A stretch of DNA of 64,000 nt, from positions 124,001 to 188,000 of the forward strand of contig CAWGGV010000009.1 of assembly GCA_963822255.1 (NCBI GenBank). The letters run 5' to 3'. Positions within the stretch are counted from its first letter, which is position 1. Each line of letters opens with the position of its first letter. Under the pieces are notes generated by a model, which ran no database searches, was not told the DNA's origin, and saw only the letters and a list, made by a program, of their open reading frames with translations. Position numbers and translations under genes: made by a program. Shown here piece by piece: positions 46,595-55,582 of this stretch. The stretch is from UBA7803 sp963822255 (GTDB lineage Bacteria > Pseudomonadota > Gammaproteobacteria > Pseudomonadales > Azotimanducaceae).

Positions 46595-48232
46595 CTACTC
46601 CGGATAGATCACGGGCAGCACCAGGGCGGACCGCATCTCGCCGCCGTAGAAGACCTCGTTTCTCGCCACGCGTGTCTCGTGGTCGGCGCTGCCCGGCGGC
46701 GCGCCCGTGTTCGGGTTGACCTCGAACCGCGGCGCGTTGCTGGACGTCACGTGCAGGGCGATTCGATGGCCCTTCTCGAAGGTGATGGCCGTGCTCCACA
46801 AATCGATGGCGAGCTTCGCGGGCACGCCGGGACGCATCATCTCCACGTCGTCGGGCCTGCGGCCGTGCCGATAGCGGGTGCGGATCGGCGCGTCCAGCAC
46901 CAGCGCCTCGTAGCCGTCGGGGTAGACGTCGACCAGCTTCACCATGAAGTCGGTGTCAGGGCCGTCGGTGGCGGCCCATAGGTCCACTTTCACGTCACCG
47001 GCGACCACCACGTCCTCGTCGAGCACCGCTGTCTGGAAGCGCAGATAGTCCGGACGCTGACCCACCTGACGCTGGTCTTCGGGACCCCGTTCGAACGTCA
47101 GGTTGGCACCGCCGAAGGTGGGCACCGGATGCTTGGGGTCGAAGCGGTAACGGTACTCGCCGGTGCTGCCGGGGTGCCGGGAGAGCGCCAGGTGGTCACT
47201 CAGGTAGCAACGGACAGCCGTGCTGGCCAGCGGCCAGTTGGCCGCCTCGACGAATCGATTGCTGTCTGACAGATGGCCTTTGCGGGCGGAGGCCATCATG
47301 TAGTACTTCACCGGCGGCTCGTCCATGATCCCGTTGTCGGCGTCTTTCAGCCAGTGATCGAACCAGCGGATCTCGTTGTCGTCGTTGAAGCGGCCGCCGG
47401 AGTTTGGGTACTCCAGGTCGCCCGACAGCGGGCCGTGGCCGAACGGGCCCATGAACAGCTTCTGGTTGCCGCGGGCGCCGTTGCCGCCGTGGTTCTGCAG
47501 ATAAGAGAAGTTGCTGAGCGCACCGGCCGAGAAGATGTCGTACCAGCCGCCCACGTTGTACATGGGGATGTGGACGTTCTCGCGCAGCCGGCGCATGTCG
47601 GTGACCTGCCAGAACGCATCCCAGGTGGCGCGCGCCTCGAGATCGCGCACCGCCTGTTCGGAAACGCCCTGCTGACGCAGCCAGCCGCTGGAGTCCTTGT
47701 CCTTGAACACGCCGTTGAAGAACGTGTACTGGAACCGGCTGTCCGGCGCCACGATCACGTAGGCCGCCTGCAGGTGCGGCGGATTCGCGGCCGCCGCCAT
47801 ATTGGAGGTGATGCCCATGGCCGAGGCGCCGGTGATGCCGATCCGGGCGTTGCTCCAGGGCTGAGCCGCCAGCCATTCCACCGTGTCATAGCCGTCTTCC
47901 AGGGCGTTGACGAAAGCCTGATAGAAGCCCTCGGAGTGGCCCTTGCCGCGCACGTCCTGCACCACGTAGACGTAGCCGGCGTCGGTGTAGCGCTTCGCGC
48001 CCTGGTTCCAGCGCGGGTTGTCCTTCAGATATGGCGTGCGCGTGACGACGACCGGCCACGGACCCTTGCCCTCCGGCAGGTACACGTTGGCGGCCAGCTT
48101 CACCTGGTCGCGCATGGTGGCGAACGCCTCGGTGAACGGCTGGGCCGCCGGCTCAGCCGCAGGCGCGGCGTCCTCCGCCCTCGCAGACGCGCACAGCAGA
48201 CACAAGACGACACACAGAACTCTCACTGTCAT
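46595..48232 (-). CDS. CocE/NonD family alpha/beta-hydrolase (X-Pro dipeptidyl-peptidase-like)
   Basis: The exported 545-residue protein has a signal peptide (VRVLCVVLCLLCASARA). The core is an S15/CocE hydrolase: VVQDVRGKGHSEG, nucleophile GASAMG (RIGITGASAMGITSNM), and the triad His region FMGPFGHGPLSG. The C-terminal jelly-roll domain of the X-Pro peptidase family follows (residues ~360-545). Members cleave acyl or prolyl-peptide bonds; substrate is not predictable. The ATG at 48232 begins the signal peptide. Confidence 0.9.
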   Translation of the reverse strand: MTVRVLCVVLCLLCASARAEDAAPAAEPAAQPFTEAFATMRDQVKLAANVYLPEGKGPWPVVVTRTPYLKDNPRWNQGAKRYTDAGYVYVVQDVRGKGHSEGFYQAFVNALEDGYDTVEWLAAQPWSNARIGITGASAMGITSNMAAAANPPHLQAAYVIVAPDSRFQYTFFNGVFKDKDSSGWLRQQGVSEQAVRDLEARATWDAFWQVTDMRRLRENVHIPMYNVGGWYDIFSAGALSNFSYLQNHGGNGARGNQKLFMGPFGHGPLSGDLEYPNSGGRFNDDNEIRWFDHWLKDADNGIMDEPPVKYYMMASARKGHLSDSNRFVEAANWPLASTAVRCYLSDHLALSRHPGSTGEYRYRFDPKHPVPTFGGANLTFERGPEDQRQVGQRPDYLRFQTAVLDEDVVVAGDVKVDLWAATDGPDTDFMVKLVDVYPDGYEALVLDAPIRTRYRHGRRPDDVEMMRPGVPAKLAIDLWSTAITFEKGHRIALHVTSSNAPRFEVNPNTGAPPGSADHETRVARNEVFYGGEMRSALVLPVIYPE

Positions 48233-48390
48233 GGGCTCCCCTCTCCCTGGCGGCATCGAACGGCAAGTGTGCAGTTGAACGGCCGCCCTGTCCAAAATAG
48301 AGAGTCCAAAGCACAAGCGCCAGTCGACTGCGTGCGCTGCGATGGAACGTCCGTTGCCGCGGACGGCCACACGTGTCATACACCCTGGCC

Positions 48391-49233
48391 ATGAGCCTTC
48401 CCGTTGCCCTGGCGGTGCTGCTCGCAGCGGTGCTGCACGCGGCGTGGAACGCGCTGCTGCGGTTCCACGGCGACCGTTTGAGCATGGTGACCCTGCTCGC
48501 CGCGTTCAGTGGCCTGCTTGCCCTGCCCGGCGCGGTCTGGCTCGGCCCGCCCGATCCCGCAGCCTGGCCGTGGCTGGCCGCCTCGCTGGGGTTCCATGTC
48601 GGCTACAACACGTTTCTGGCCATCGCGTATGACCATGGCGAGCTCGGCCGGATCTATCCGCTGGCGCGGGGTACGGCACCGCTGCTGACCCTGATCGTCG
48701 GCGCGCTGGTGCTGGGCCAGACGGTGTCCGGCTGGCAGACGGGCGCCGTGCTCACCCTGGCCGGCGGCATCCTGCTCCTGACGTTCGAAGGCGGCTGGCG
48801 GCTGCTCCGGCGCGCGCCGCGAGGCGCCGCTTACGCGCTGACGACCTCGGGATTCATTGCCGGCTACTCGCTCTGCGACGGGCTGGGCGCCCGCAGCGCC
48901 GGCGACCCCCACGCCTACGTGCTCTGGCTGTTCGTGCTCGACGGCATTCCGCTGCTGGCCTACGGGCTGGTTCGCCGCCGCCCGCAGGTGCTGCGCGCCT
49001 TCGTCACGAACGGCGGCACCGGCAGCATCGCCGGGCTGTTGTCGCTCGGCGCCTACTGGATCGTCGTCTGGGCCATGACCCTCGCGCCCATCGCCGCGGT
49101 GGCCGCGCTCAGGGAGAGCAGTGTGGTGTTCGCCGTGCTGATGGGCGTCGCGTTCCTCGGCGAGCAGCTCACCTGGCTGCGCGCCGCGTCGACCGTCGCG
49201 GTGGTGGCGGGTCTGGTGCTGCTGCGGCTGTGA
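48391..49233 (+). CDS. EamA/DMT-family transporter
   Basis: A 280-residue protein with about ten hydrophobic helices in two homologous halves of five (for example VALAVLLAAVLHAAWNALLR and AYALTTSGFIAGYSLCDG). EamA features are IYPLARGTAPLLTLIVGALVLGQ and ALRESSVVFAVLMGVAFLGEQL at equivalent positions in the two halves. It probably exports amino acids or related metabolites. The ATG at 48391 was chosen over a GTG at 48373. Confidence 0.9.
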   Translation: MSLPVALAVLLAAVLHAAWNALLRFHGDRLSMVTLLAAFSGLLALPGAVWLGPPDPAAWPWLAASLGFHVGYNTFLAIAYDHGELGRIYPLARGTAPLLTLIVGALVLGQTVSGWQTGAVLTLAGGILLLTFEGGWRLLRRAPRGAAYALTTSGFIAGYSLCDGLGARSAGDPHAYVLWLFVLDGIPLLAYGLVRRRPQVLRAFVTNGGTGSIAGLLSLGAYWIVVWAMTLAPIAAVAALRESSVVFAVLMGVAFLGEQLTWLRAASTVAVVAGLVLLRL

Positions 49234-49271
49234 TGATCTCTGACCCGACGTAACCTTTTACGCGCTACTCC

Positions 49272-49287
49272 GGTATACCGGTATACC
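49272..49287. promoter_or_regulatory. Tandem palindrome upstream of the ECF sigma operon
   Basis: GGTATACCGGTATACC: two copies of the perfect palindrome GGTATACC, and the 16-mer is itself palindromic. It lies 31 bases before the GTG start at 49318, after the EamA stop. It is a strong candidate operator for an unknown regulator. Confidence 0.6.
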
Positions 49288-49317
49288 AATGGCAGGCAGC
49301 AGGAGAGCGCGAGACCG

Positions 49318-49866
49318 GTGACCGAGGCAACTGACAGCGCGCTGATGCGCGAGGTGCGGGCCGGCCGCACCGCGGCGCTGGCAACCCTGTTCGAGCGTCA
49401 CCACGTCCGCCTCTATCGCTTCTGCGTGACCATGACCGGCAATCGCCAGGCCGCCGAGGATCTGGTTCAGGACGTGTTTCTGCGGATGCTGAAGTACCGC
49501 AGGAGCTTTCGCGAGAACCACGGCTTCACGCCCTGGATGTTCCGCATCGCCCGCAACGCCTGCGCCGACCATCTGCGGCGAAACGCCGTCCCGCCGGCGT
49601 CTGACACCTCTCAGGAAGAGCCGGCGGAGGCGGCGGAGGCGGCCACCGGCGACGACGACCGGCACGACTTGGTACGCCGGGCGCTGCAGGCCCTGCCCGC
49701 ACCGCGGCGGGAGGTGCTGGTATTGAGCCGATTCGAGCTGAAGAGCTACCAAGAGATCGCCCGGGTGCTCGGCTGCTCGGTCGGCGCGGTGAAGGTGCGC
49801 GTTCACCGCGCCATGCGGCAATTGCGCGAGGTTTATCTGGAGCTTCTCGAGGAGGGATCAACATGA
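49318..49866 (+). CDS. ECF-type RNA polymerase sigma factor
   Basis: A 182-residue sigma-70 family protein. Region 2 is visible (LFERHHVRLYRFCVTMTGNRQAAEDLVQDVFLRMLKYRRSF ... PWMFRIARNACADHLRR) and region 4 has the HTH (LPAPRREVLVLSRFELKSYQEIARVLGCSVGAVKVRVHRAMRQLRE). It starts at GTG 49318 with AGGAG upstream. Its stop overlaps the anti-sigma gene (ATGA at 49863). It likely controls its own operon and envelope genes. Confidence 0.94.
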   Translation: MTEATDSALMREVRAGRTAALATLFERHHVRLYRFCVTMTGNRQAAEDLVQDVFLRMLKYRRSFRENHGFTPWMFRIARNACADHLRRNAVPPASDTSQEEPAEAAEAATGDDDRHDLVRRALQALPAPRREVLVLSRFELKSYQEIARVLGCSVGAVKVRVHRAMRQLREVYLELLEEGST

Positions 49867-50672
49867 ACTGCGACGACGCCATGCGGCTGGCATCCGAGCG
49901 GCTCGCTGCCGGGTTACCGAACGACGATGAGCAGCGCCTGGCCGCGCATCTGCAGGAATGCTCCGACTGCCGGACCGAGGCCCGCGCCATGACCGAGTTG
50001 TGGGACGACATGCAATCGCTCGAGCCTGCCGGCAGGGACGTTCCCCATGCACGGATGCGGGCACGCCTGCACGCCGCCCTCGCCGCCTACGAGCAGCGCG
50101 GCGGTCCTCTGGATTGGCTGCGCGACTGCCTGCCGCAATCCCTGCCCCAGGGCGGCTTCGCGCTGATGCTGCTGGCCGCCGGCCTGGTCCTCGGTCATGC
50201 CGGCGTGCGCTCCACTGAGCAAGACATCGCCGCGCTGCAGCAGGAGGTGCACGCCGTCAGCCTGGCGCTGCTGGATCATCAATCGGCCGCCGAGCGCCTG
50301 CGCGCCGTCGACTGGATGTCCCGGCCCGCTGCCCGGTCCCGCACCGGGGTCGATCCTCGCACCGTCGAGGCACTGATCGACACGGTGAGCCACGACCGCA
50401 GCGTCAACGTGCGGCTGGCGGCCGTTGACGCGCTGCGCCAACACCTGGAGTCACCTCAGGTGGTCCGCGGGCTGACCGCGGCGCTGCCGGAGCAGCACGA
50501 CCCGTTGCTGCAGGTCGCGCTCGGGCGGGTATTGCTGGAGAGCGGCGCCGGCGCGGGCATCGACGCGGTGCGCCGGCTGGCAGCGAGCGAAGCCGCGGAT
50601 CCGCGCGTAAGGGCCGATCTAAGCGAAGCGTTGCGTGAATCCCGCGTTTCCGCTGCGGACACCGGCGTCTGA
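49863..50672 (+). CDS. Anti-sigma factor: zf-HC2 domain, one TM helix, HEAT-like periplasmic repeats
   Basis: The 269-residue protein begins with an anti-sigma zinc domain (His29, Cys33, Cys36 in AAHLQECSDC). One transmembrane helix follows (GGFALMLLAAGLVLGHAGV, about residues 97-115). The C-terminal part carries two or three HEAT-like repeats: NVRLAAVDALRQHLESPQVVRGLTAAL, DPLLQVALGRVLLES, DPRVRADLSEALRES. The HEAT repeats could sense an envelope partner, possibly one of the DUF4097 proteins downstream. It is in ATGA overlap with the sigma gene. Confidence 0.88.
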   Translation: MNCDDAMRLASERLAAGLPNDDEQRLAAHLQECSDCRTEARAMTELWDDMQSLEPAGRDVPHARMRARLHAALAAYEQRGGPLDWLRDCLPQSLPQGGFALMLLAAGLVLGHAGVRSTEQDIAALQQEVHAVSLALLDHQSAAERLRAVDWMSRPAARSRTGVDPRTVEALIDTVSHDRSVNVRLAAVDALRQHLESPQVVRGLTAALPEQHDPLLQVALGRVLLESGAGAGIDAVRRLAASEAADPRVRADLSEALRESRVSAADTGV

Positions 50673-50686
50673 GGAGGAATCGAACT

Positions 50687-51541
50687 ATGAGAACGGCGAA
50701 CCTTACCTGGTCTGCGGCCGCAGGCCTGATGCTGCTGACCTCCGCGGTGCGCGCGGAGCAGGTGGCCACGCGCACCTTCGAGGACACGGCCCGTCTCGAG
50801 CCGGGTGCACCCGCCCAGGTCACTGTCGCCAACGTGATCGGCAGCATTCGGGTTACCTCCGGCGAGCAGGGTCAGGTACGGCTCCGGGCCACCGAGACGA
50901 TTCGCGGCAATACCGCCGACGACGTGGCGCGGGCGAGAAAAGAGGTGGAGCTCAGATCCCAGCGCACCGACGCCGGCGTGGCGTTCCGCGTGCGCAAGGC
51001 GGGGGACTCCGGCTGCGACTGCGGTTGCCCGCTCAACTGGCACGGGTACTCGGTCCGCTACGACATCGATCTCACCGTGCCCGCCGACGTGTCCCTGGCG
51101 CTCTCGACCGTCAACGGCGGGGACATCCGGGTTGCCGGCGTGCACGGCGCCTTCGACATCTCCAACGTCGACGGGTCAGTGACCCTCACCGGGGTGCGCA
51201 GCGACGGTCGTGCCCGCACGGTCAACGGCCGTCTGGAAGCGTCGTTCGAGCAGGCTCCCGGCGGATCCAGCAGCTTCGAGACCGTCAATGGTTCGATCGA
51301 TGTGGCGTTTCCCGCTGGGATCTCCACCGACCTGTCGTTCGAGACCGCGCACGGCGAGGCCTGGACCGACTTCGACGTGGAGCCGCTGCCGGCGACGCCG
51401 GTGGAAGAGCGCGGCCGGGGCAATGGCTATCGGATCCGCAACGACGAACACGCGCGGGTGCGTGTGGGCACGGGGGGACCGATGCAGTCCTTTTCCACCT
51501 TGAACGGTGACATCAACGTCCGTAAGCAGGAGGTGCGCTGA
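50687..51541 (+). CDS. Exported DUF4097 beta-helix protein, copy 1
   Basis: The 284-residue protein has a signal peptide (AAAGLMLLTSAVRA). It is mostly beta-strand with the DUF4097/DUF4098 'adhesin' repeats NGGDIRVAGVHGAFDISNVDGSVTLTG, VNGRLEASF, VNGSIDVAFP and LNGDINVRK. A CDCGCP Cys cluster (about residues 109-114) is unusual for the family and might bind metal or form disulfides. It follows the anti-sigma gene by 14 bases and is two bases from copy 2. Confidence 0.88.
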   Translation: MRTANLTWSAAAGLMLLTSAVRAEQVATRTFEDTARLEPGAPAQVTVANVIGSIRVTSGEQGQVRLRATETIRGNTADDVARARKEVELRSQRTDAGVAFRVRKAGDSGCDCGCPLNWHGYSVRYDIDLTVPADVSLALSTVNGGDIRVAGVHGAFDISNVDGSVTLTGVRSDGRARTVNGRLEASFEQAPGGSSSFETVNGSIDVAFPAGISTDLSFETAHGEAWTDFDVEPLPATPVEERGRGNGYRIRNDEHARVRVGTGGPMQSFSTLNGDINVRKQEVR

Positions 51542-51543
51542 AG

Positions 51544-52422
51544 ATGACTACCCACCACCAGAAACCGCTCGCGCTCGGCGCCGCAGCACTGCTGCTCGCC
51601 GCCGTCGCGTCTTCAGTTGGCGCCGCCACACCGGCGGCTGAGACGGTCGCCGACCCGGGCCACCAGCTCACCGTGCCACTCAGCAATCCCGGCCGCCCGG
51701 CGGTGCTGAACGTGTCGCTGACCGACGGCAGCCTCACGGTGAAAGGCTACGACGGCAACGCCGTGCTGGTCGTCGCCCGTGAGCACGGCCGCCAGGTGTC
51801 TGACGAGGATGAGCGCAGCGCCGCCGGCGGTCTGAAGCGGATCCCAGGGACGTCTCTCGGCGTCACCGCCGAGGAGCACGACAACACCGTGTCCGTTGGC
51901 GTGGACTGGACCAGCCGCGGCGTCGATCTCGAGATCTCCGTGCCGCGGCAGACCTCGGTGCACGCCGCCACCGTCAACGGCGGCGATCTGCACGTCGAGG
52001 GCGTCAGCGGCGAGCACGAGCTCTCGAACGTAAACGGGGCGGTGGTGGCCGCCGGCATCGGCGGCTCGGCGGTGGTGAACAACACCAACGGCGACGTGAA
52101 GGTGAGCTTCAGCAAGGTGGCGGCCGGCGAGCCCATGTCGTTCGTGACGTTCAATGGCGACGTCGAGGTGACGTTTCCGCCGGGCCTGGCCGCGGACTGG
52201 CGCATCGACTCCGGTCGCGGCGAGGTGCTGACGGACTTCGACGTGGACCTGGAGCCCCAGCAGCCGGTGGTGGAAAGCGGCGGCAGCGCCGACCGCTATC
52301 GGGTACGCCTGGCTCGGGATACGCGTGCCAAGGTAGGCGGCGGCGGCGCCGAGATGCGCTTCAAGACCGTGAATGGCGACATCATCATCCGCCGCGCCGA
52401 CAGCCGCAGCGGCGCGGGCTAG
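51544..52422 (+). CDS. Exported DUF4097 beta-helix protein, copy 2
   Basis: The 292-residue protein has a signal peptide (LGAAALLLAAVASSVGAATPA). The same repeats occur: VNGGDLHVEGVSGEHELSNVNGAVVAAG, TNGDVKVSF, FNGDVEVTFPPGL, VNGDIIIRRADS. It lacks the Cys cluster of copy 1. Both copies probably arose by tandem duplication and are the last genes of the ECF operon. Confidence 0.88.
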   Translation: MTTHHQKPLALGAAALLLAAVASSVGAATPAAETVADPGHQLTVPLSNPGRPAVLNVSLTDGSLTVKGYDGNAVLVVAREHGRQVSDEDERSAAGGLKRIPGTSLGVTAEEHDNTVSVGVDWTSRGVDLEISVPRQTSVHAATVNGGDLHVEGVSGEHELSNVNGAVVAAGIGGSAVVNNTNGDVKVSFSKVAAGEPMSFVTFNGDVEVTFPPGLAADWRIDSGRGEVLTDFDVDLEPQQPVVESGGSADRYRVRLARDTRAKVGGGGAEMRFKTVNGDIIIRRADSRSGAG

Positions 52423-52525
52423 CCAACAGCGCCCGCCCCCGCAAGCCGCTTGCCCGGGACCCGGTGCGACGCGCGGAATCCGGGTACAATCGACCTGTTC
52501 CCTGAACCGCACCGTCAGCAGATTC

Positions 52526-53764
52526 ATGCCCAAGCAGGTCATCATCGCCGGAGCAGGCCCCGTTGGCCTGACGCTCGCCCTGCTCCTGCACCGCCAGGGC
52601 CGAGACGTCCGGATCTTCGAGTCGGTGGACGAGCTGAAGGCACTGGGGGTCGGCATCAACCTGCTGCCCCATTCGGTGCGCGTTCTCTACGGGCTGGACC
52701 TCGCTGCCGAGCTGGACCGCACGGGCATCCGCACCAGTGCGCTGCATTACTACAACAAGCACGGCCAGCGCATCTGGGCAGAACCGCGCGGATTGGCGGC
52801 CGGCTACCGCTTTCCGCAGTACTCGATTCACCGGGGGCAGCTCCAGGCGCTGCTGCTCGAGGCGGTCCGCCGGCGGATCGGGCCCGACGTCGTAAAGACC
52901 GGCCACCGCCTCACGGCGTGGCAGGACACCGCGGACGGCATCGAGGCGACCTTCGTCACCAGCGCCGGCGAGATCCGCAGCGTCGAGGGGGCATGCCTGG
53001 TGGCGGCGGACGGCATCAAGTCCACGGCCCGCGGCAGGCTCTACCCGGACGAAGGCGAGCCCATCTACGGCGGCCGCGTGCTGTGGCGCGGCATCACGGT
53101 CGGCGACGCCTTCCTCGACGGCAGCACCATGTTCATGGCCGGCTATCAGGACTGCAAGTTCGTCGCTTATCCCATCGCCCGAATTCCGGGAGAAGAAGGC
53201 CGCGCGCTCATAAACTGGATCGCCGAGCTGTCGGTGCCCGAGCGTCAGGGCGACACTCAGGACTGGAACCGCAAAGTCTCTGCCGACGTGTTCAAGGGGC
53301 CGTTCCAGAGCTGGAACTTCGGCTGGATCCACATCCCCTGGATCATCGACCACTGTGAGCACGCGTACGAGTTCCCGCTCACGGACCGGGACCCGCTGCC
53401 GCGCTGGAGTCACGGCAACATGACCCTGGTAGGTGACGCCGCGCACCCCATGTATCCCATCGGCTCCAACGGCGCGTCCCAGGGGATCCTGGACGCCGAG
53501 AAGCTGGCGGCCGAATTGAAGCGCACGAGCGACGTCCGTGCGGCGTTCGCCGCCTACGAGGCCGAGCGCCGGCCCGCTACCGCCGCCATCGTCCTGGCCA
53601 ACCGCGGCAACGGCCCGGAGCAGGTGATGCAGATGGCCGAGGAACGCGCACCGGACGGCTTCGCGAACATCCACGACGTCATTCAGGCGGAGGAGATGGA
53701 AGCCATCGCCGCCCGCTACAAGCAGACCGCCGGCTTCGACGTGAAGACCGTGAACGGTCGCTGA
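52526..53764 (+). CDS. FAD-dependent aromatic-ring-type monooxygenase
   Basis: Group A flavin monooxygenase of 412 residues. FAD fold QVIIAGAGPVGLTLALLLHRQGRDVRIFES; the DG-type motif VEGACLVAADGIKSTAR; and the GD motif MTLVGDAAHPMYPIGSNGASQGILDAEKL. A hydroxylase of a phenolic or N-heteroaromatic substrate is likely. The ATG at 52526 is the first Met before the Rossmann strand. It is paired with the DUF3237 gene 12 bases downstream. Confidence 0.9.
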   Translation: MPKQVIIAGAGPVGLTLALLLHRQGRDVRIFESVDELKALGVGINLLPHSVRVLYGLDLAAELDRTGIRTSALHYYNKHGQRIWAEPRGLAAGYRFPQYSIHRGQLQALLLEAVRRRIGPDVVKTGHRLTAWQDTADGIEATFVTSAGEIRSVEGACLVAADGIKSTARGRLYPDEGEPIYGGRVLWRGITVGDAFLDGSTMFMAGYQDCKFVAYPIARIPGEEGRALINWIAELSVPERQGDTQDWNRKVSADVFKGPFQSWNFGWIHIPWIIDHCEHAYEFPLTDRDPLPRWSHGNMTLVGDAAHPMYPIGSNGASQGILDAEKLAAELKRTSDVRAAFAAYEAERRPATAAIVLANRGNGPEQVMQMAEERAPDGFANIHDVIQAEEMEAIAARYKQTAGFDVKTVNGR

Positions 53765-53776
53765 GAGCGCCGGATC

Positions 53777-54247
53777 ATGCCTCATCAGCCAGCCGTTCCG
53801 ACTCTCAGCCACCTGATGCAGGTGCGCCTCGAAGTGTCGTCACCACAGCCGCTGGGCGACGTCCCGCTGGGCAAGCGTGTCATCGTCGCGATCGGCGGCG
53901 GAGAGTTCACCGGCGAGCGCCTGCGCGGCCGCGTGCTCGCGGGCGGCGGCGACTGGCTGATCCAGCGCCGGGATTACTGCGCTCAGCTCGACGCCCGCTA
54001 CGCGCTGGAGACCCACGACGGCGCTATCGTGTACGTGCAGGACCGGGGTCTGCGTCATGGCCCGGAGCACACCATGGCGCGGCTCGCCAAGGGCGAGCCG
54101 GTAAACCCGCGGGACTACTACTTCCGCACCACGGCTCAGCTCGAAACGGCGTCGCGGAGCTACGGGTGGCTCAACCGCGCCATCGTGATCGGCTCCGGCA
54201 TGCGCGAGGCCGACCGGGTGATCATCGACTTCTACACGGTGGGATAG
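53777..54247 (+). CDS. DUF3237 family protein
   Basis: The 156-residue protein has the beta-barrel DUF3237 pattern: GKRVIVAIGGGEFTGERLRGRVLAGGGDWLIQRRD, DARYALETHDGAIVYVQDRG, and YYFRTTAQLETASRSYGWLNRAIVIGSGMREADRVIIDFYTVG. The family has no settled role but often sits next to aromatic-compound oxygenases, as here. It may handle the monooxygenase product. Confidence 0.88.
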   Translation: MPHQPAVPTLSHLMQVRLEVSSPQPLGDVPLGKRVIVAIGGGEFTGERLRGRVLAGGGDWLIQRRDYCAQLDARYALETHDGAIVYVQDRGLRHGPEHTMARLAKGEPVNPRDYYFRTTAQLETASRSYGWLNRAIVIGSGMREADRVIIDFYTVG

Positions 54248-54320
54248 GTTCTGCCGGACACCGACACGATCACGCCGTCACCGAAGCGTGACGTGACCGT
54301 GCGGGTGTTCCAGGGCGCGG

Positions 54321-55534
54321 TCAGGGACTCGGCGGTGTTGCGGAGAGCGCAGCCGCCGCGTCGACGAATCCCCAGCCGGTGTCGAAATCGAACGGCTGAT
54401 TCGGATCGTCGATGTCCTCGATAGCGTACACGTCGGTGACCGGCCCGTCCGGCGTCGCCCGATTGGTATAGCGAAGGCCCATATCCTCCGCGGTATCCCG
54501 CAGCACGCCGCGAATCTGCTCCGGCGTGAGGCCCGGGTTCTTCTCCAGCATCAGACCCGCCACCGCCGCGACCGCGGGCGCCGACGCCGACGTGCCGAAG
54601 AAGTTCGGATACTCCGACGCCGGGTCCGGATCGGGGTCGGTGAGGAAGCTGCTGAACGGATTGTTCAAGCCGTCGCCGAGTCGCCCGACTGGGGCGAATA
54701 ATCCACGCCGACCGCGCCGCAGGCAGCCGCGGCGCCGGGCGTGTCGATGCCGGCGAGCTCCAGAATTCCGCAAGCGAAGTCGAAGCGGCCGTTGAATGCC
54801 GTGTGAAACGCGAGCCCCGCGCCGGGCGCGATGTCGTGGACGATCTGCATGATGGCACGGCCCTCGTCGGTGCCCGGGCAGGCGCCGTTGTCGGCCACCA
54901 CCACGTCCGCCGGCAGCTCACCGTTGGTCTGGTCTTCGTCGACCGTGGACGTCGGCGCACCTGGCAGGAACGGACCCGGTTCGCAGTTGTAGCTGTCCGA
55001 CAGCACGCCGACGCGCACGCCGCTGCCGTCGAGGTCGCTGGCATTGCCGCCCTGGCCGAAAAGGCTGACCACGCCCTGGCCCTGCACCGGTATCGGCAGC
55101 GGCATGGCGCGGGTCTTCGCCATCACCGGCCGGGCGCTTCGCAGCGCCCGGTCACGGCCCAGCCGCGCGAGCTGGTCCACCGGCACCATGGCGGAGAACA
55201 GCAGTCGGCCACGAATCTGCGTGGCACCGATGGCATTGAGGGTCAGACGCAGCGCGGCCGGGTCATTGGCGACGCCTTCAATCGCCACGAAGCCGTTGCG
55301 TACCTGCAGCAGAGGATCGCTCGATCGAAAGTCGGCCGGCGTCTTCTTTTTGCCCGAGGATGCGTACCGCTGATACTCCTCGTGCAGGTTGATCAGCCAG
55401 GGTCCCAGCTTGGCCAGAGGGCCCTGCTTGATGCTGTCGAGCAGGGCCTGCTCGGGCGTGACCGGCTGCGCGGCGACTGCCGCCGCGGCGCCGCAGCCAA
55501 GCACGAGGCACACGCCCAAAAATGCTCTGTTCAT
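54321..55534 (-). pseudogene. Exported subtilase-like protease, internal deletion and frameshift
   Basis: Signal peptide GVCLVLGCGAAAAVAAQ. The first frame runs to VDYSPQSGDSATA and includes VRVGVLSDSYN, the first-domain Asp region, and DEGRAIMQIVHDIAPGAGLAFHTAFNG, the position of the Glu in E-D-S type proteases. The usual following segment with the catalytic Asp (VDDV) and long central domain is absent. A different frame then supplies NNPFSSFLTDPDPDPASEYPNFFGTSASAPAVAAVAGLMLEKNPG, with Ser in GTSASAP, and continues to 54321. Compared with family members, about 200 central residues are missing. It is therefore probably a pseudogene. Confidence 0.75.
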
Positions 55535-55582
55535 TTGATTACCCCTCCGCTCCGATGTCGGGGGGAGCGCTGCCCCGGATGG

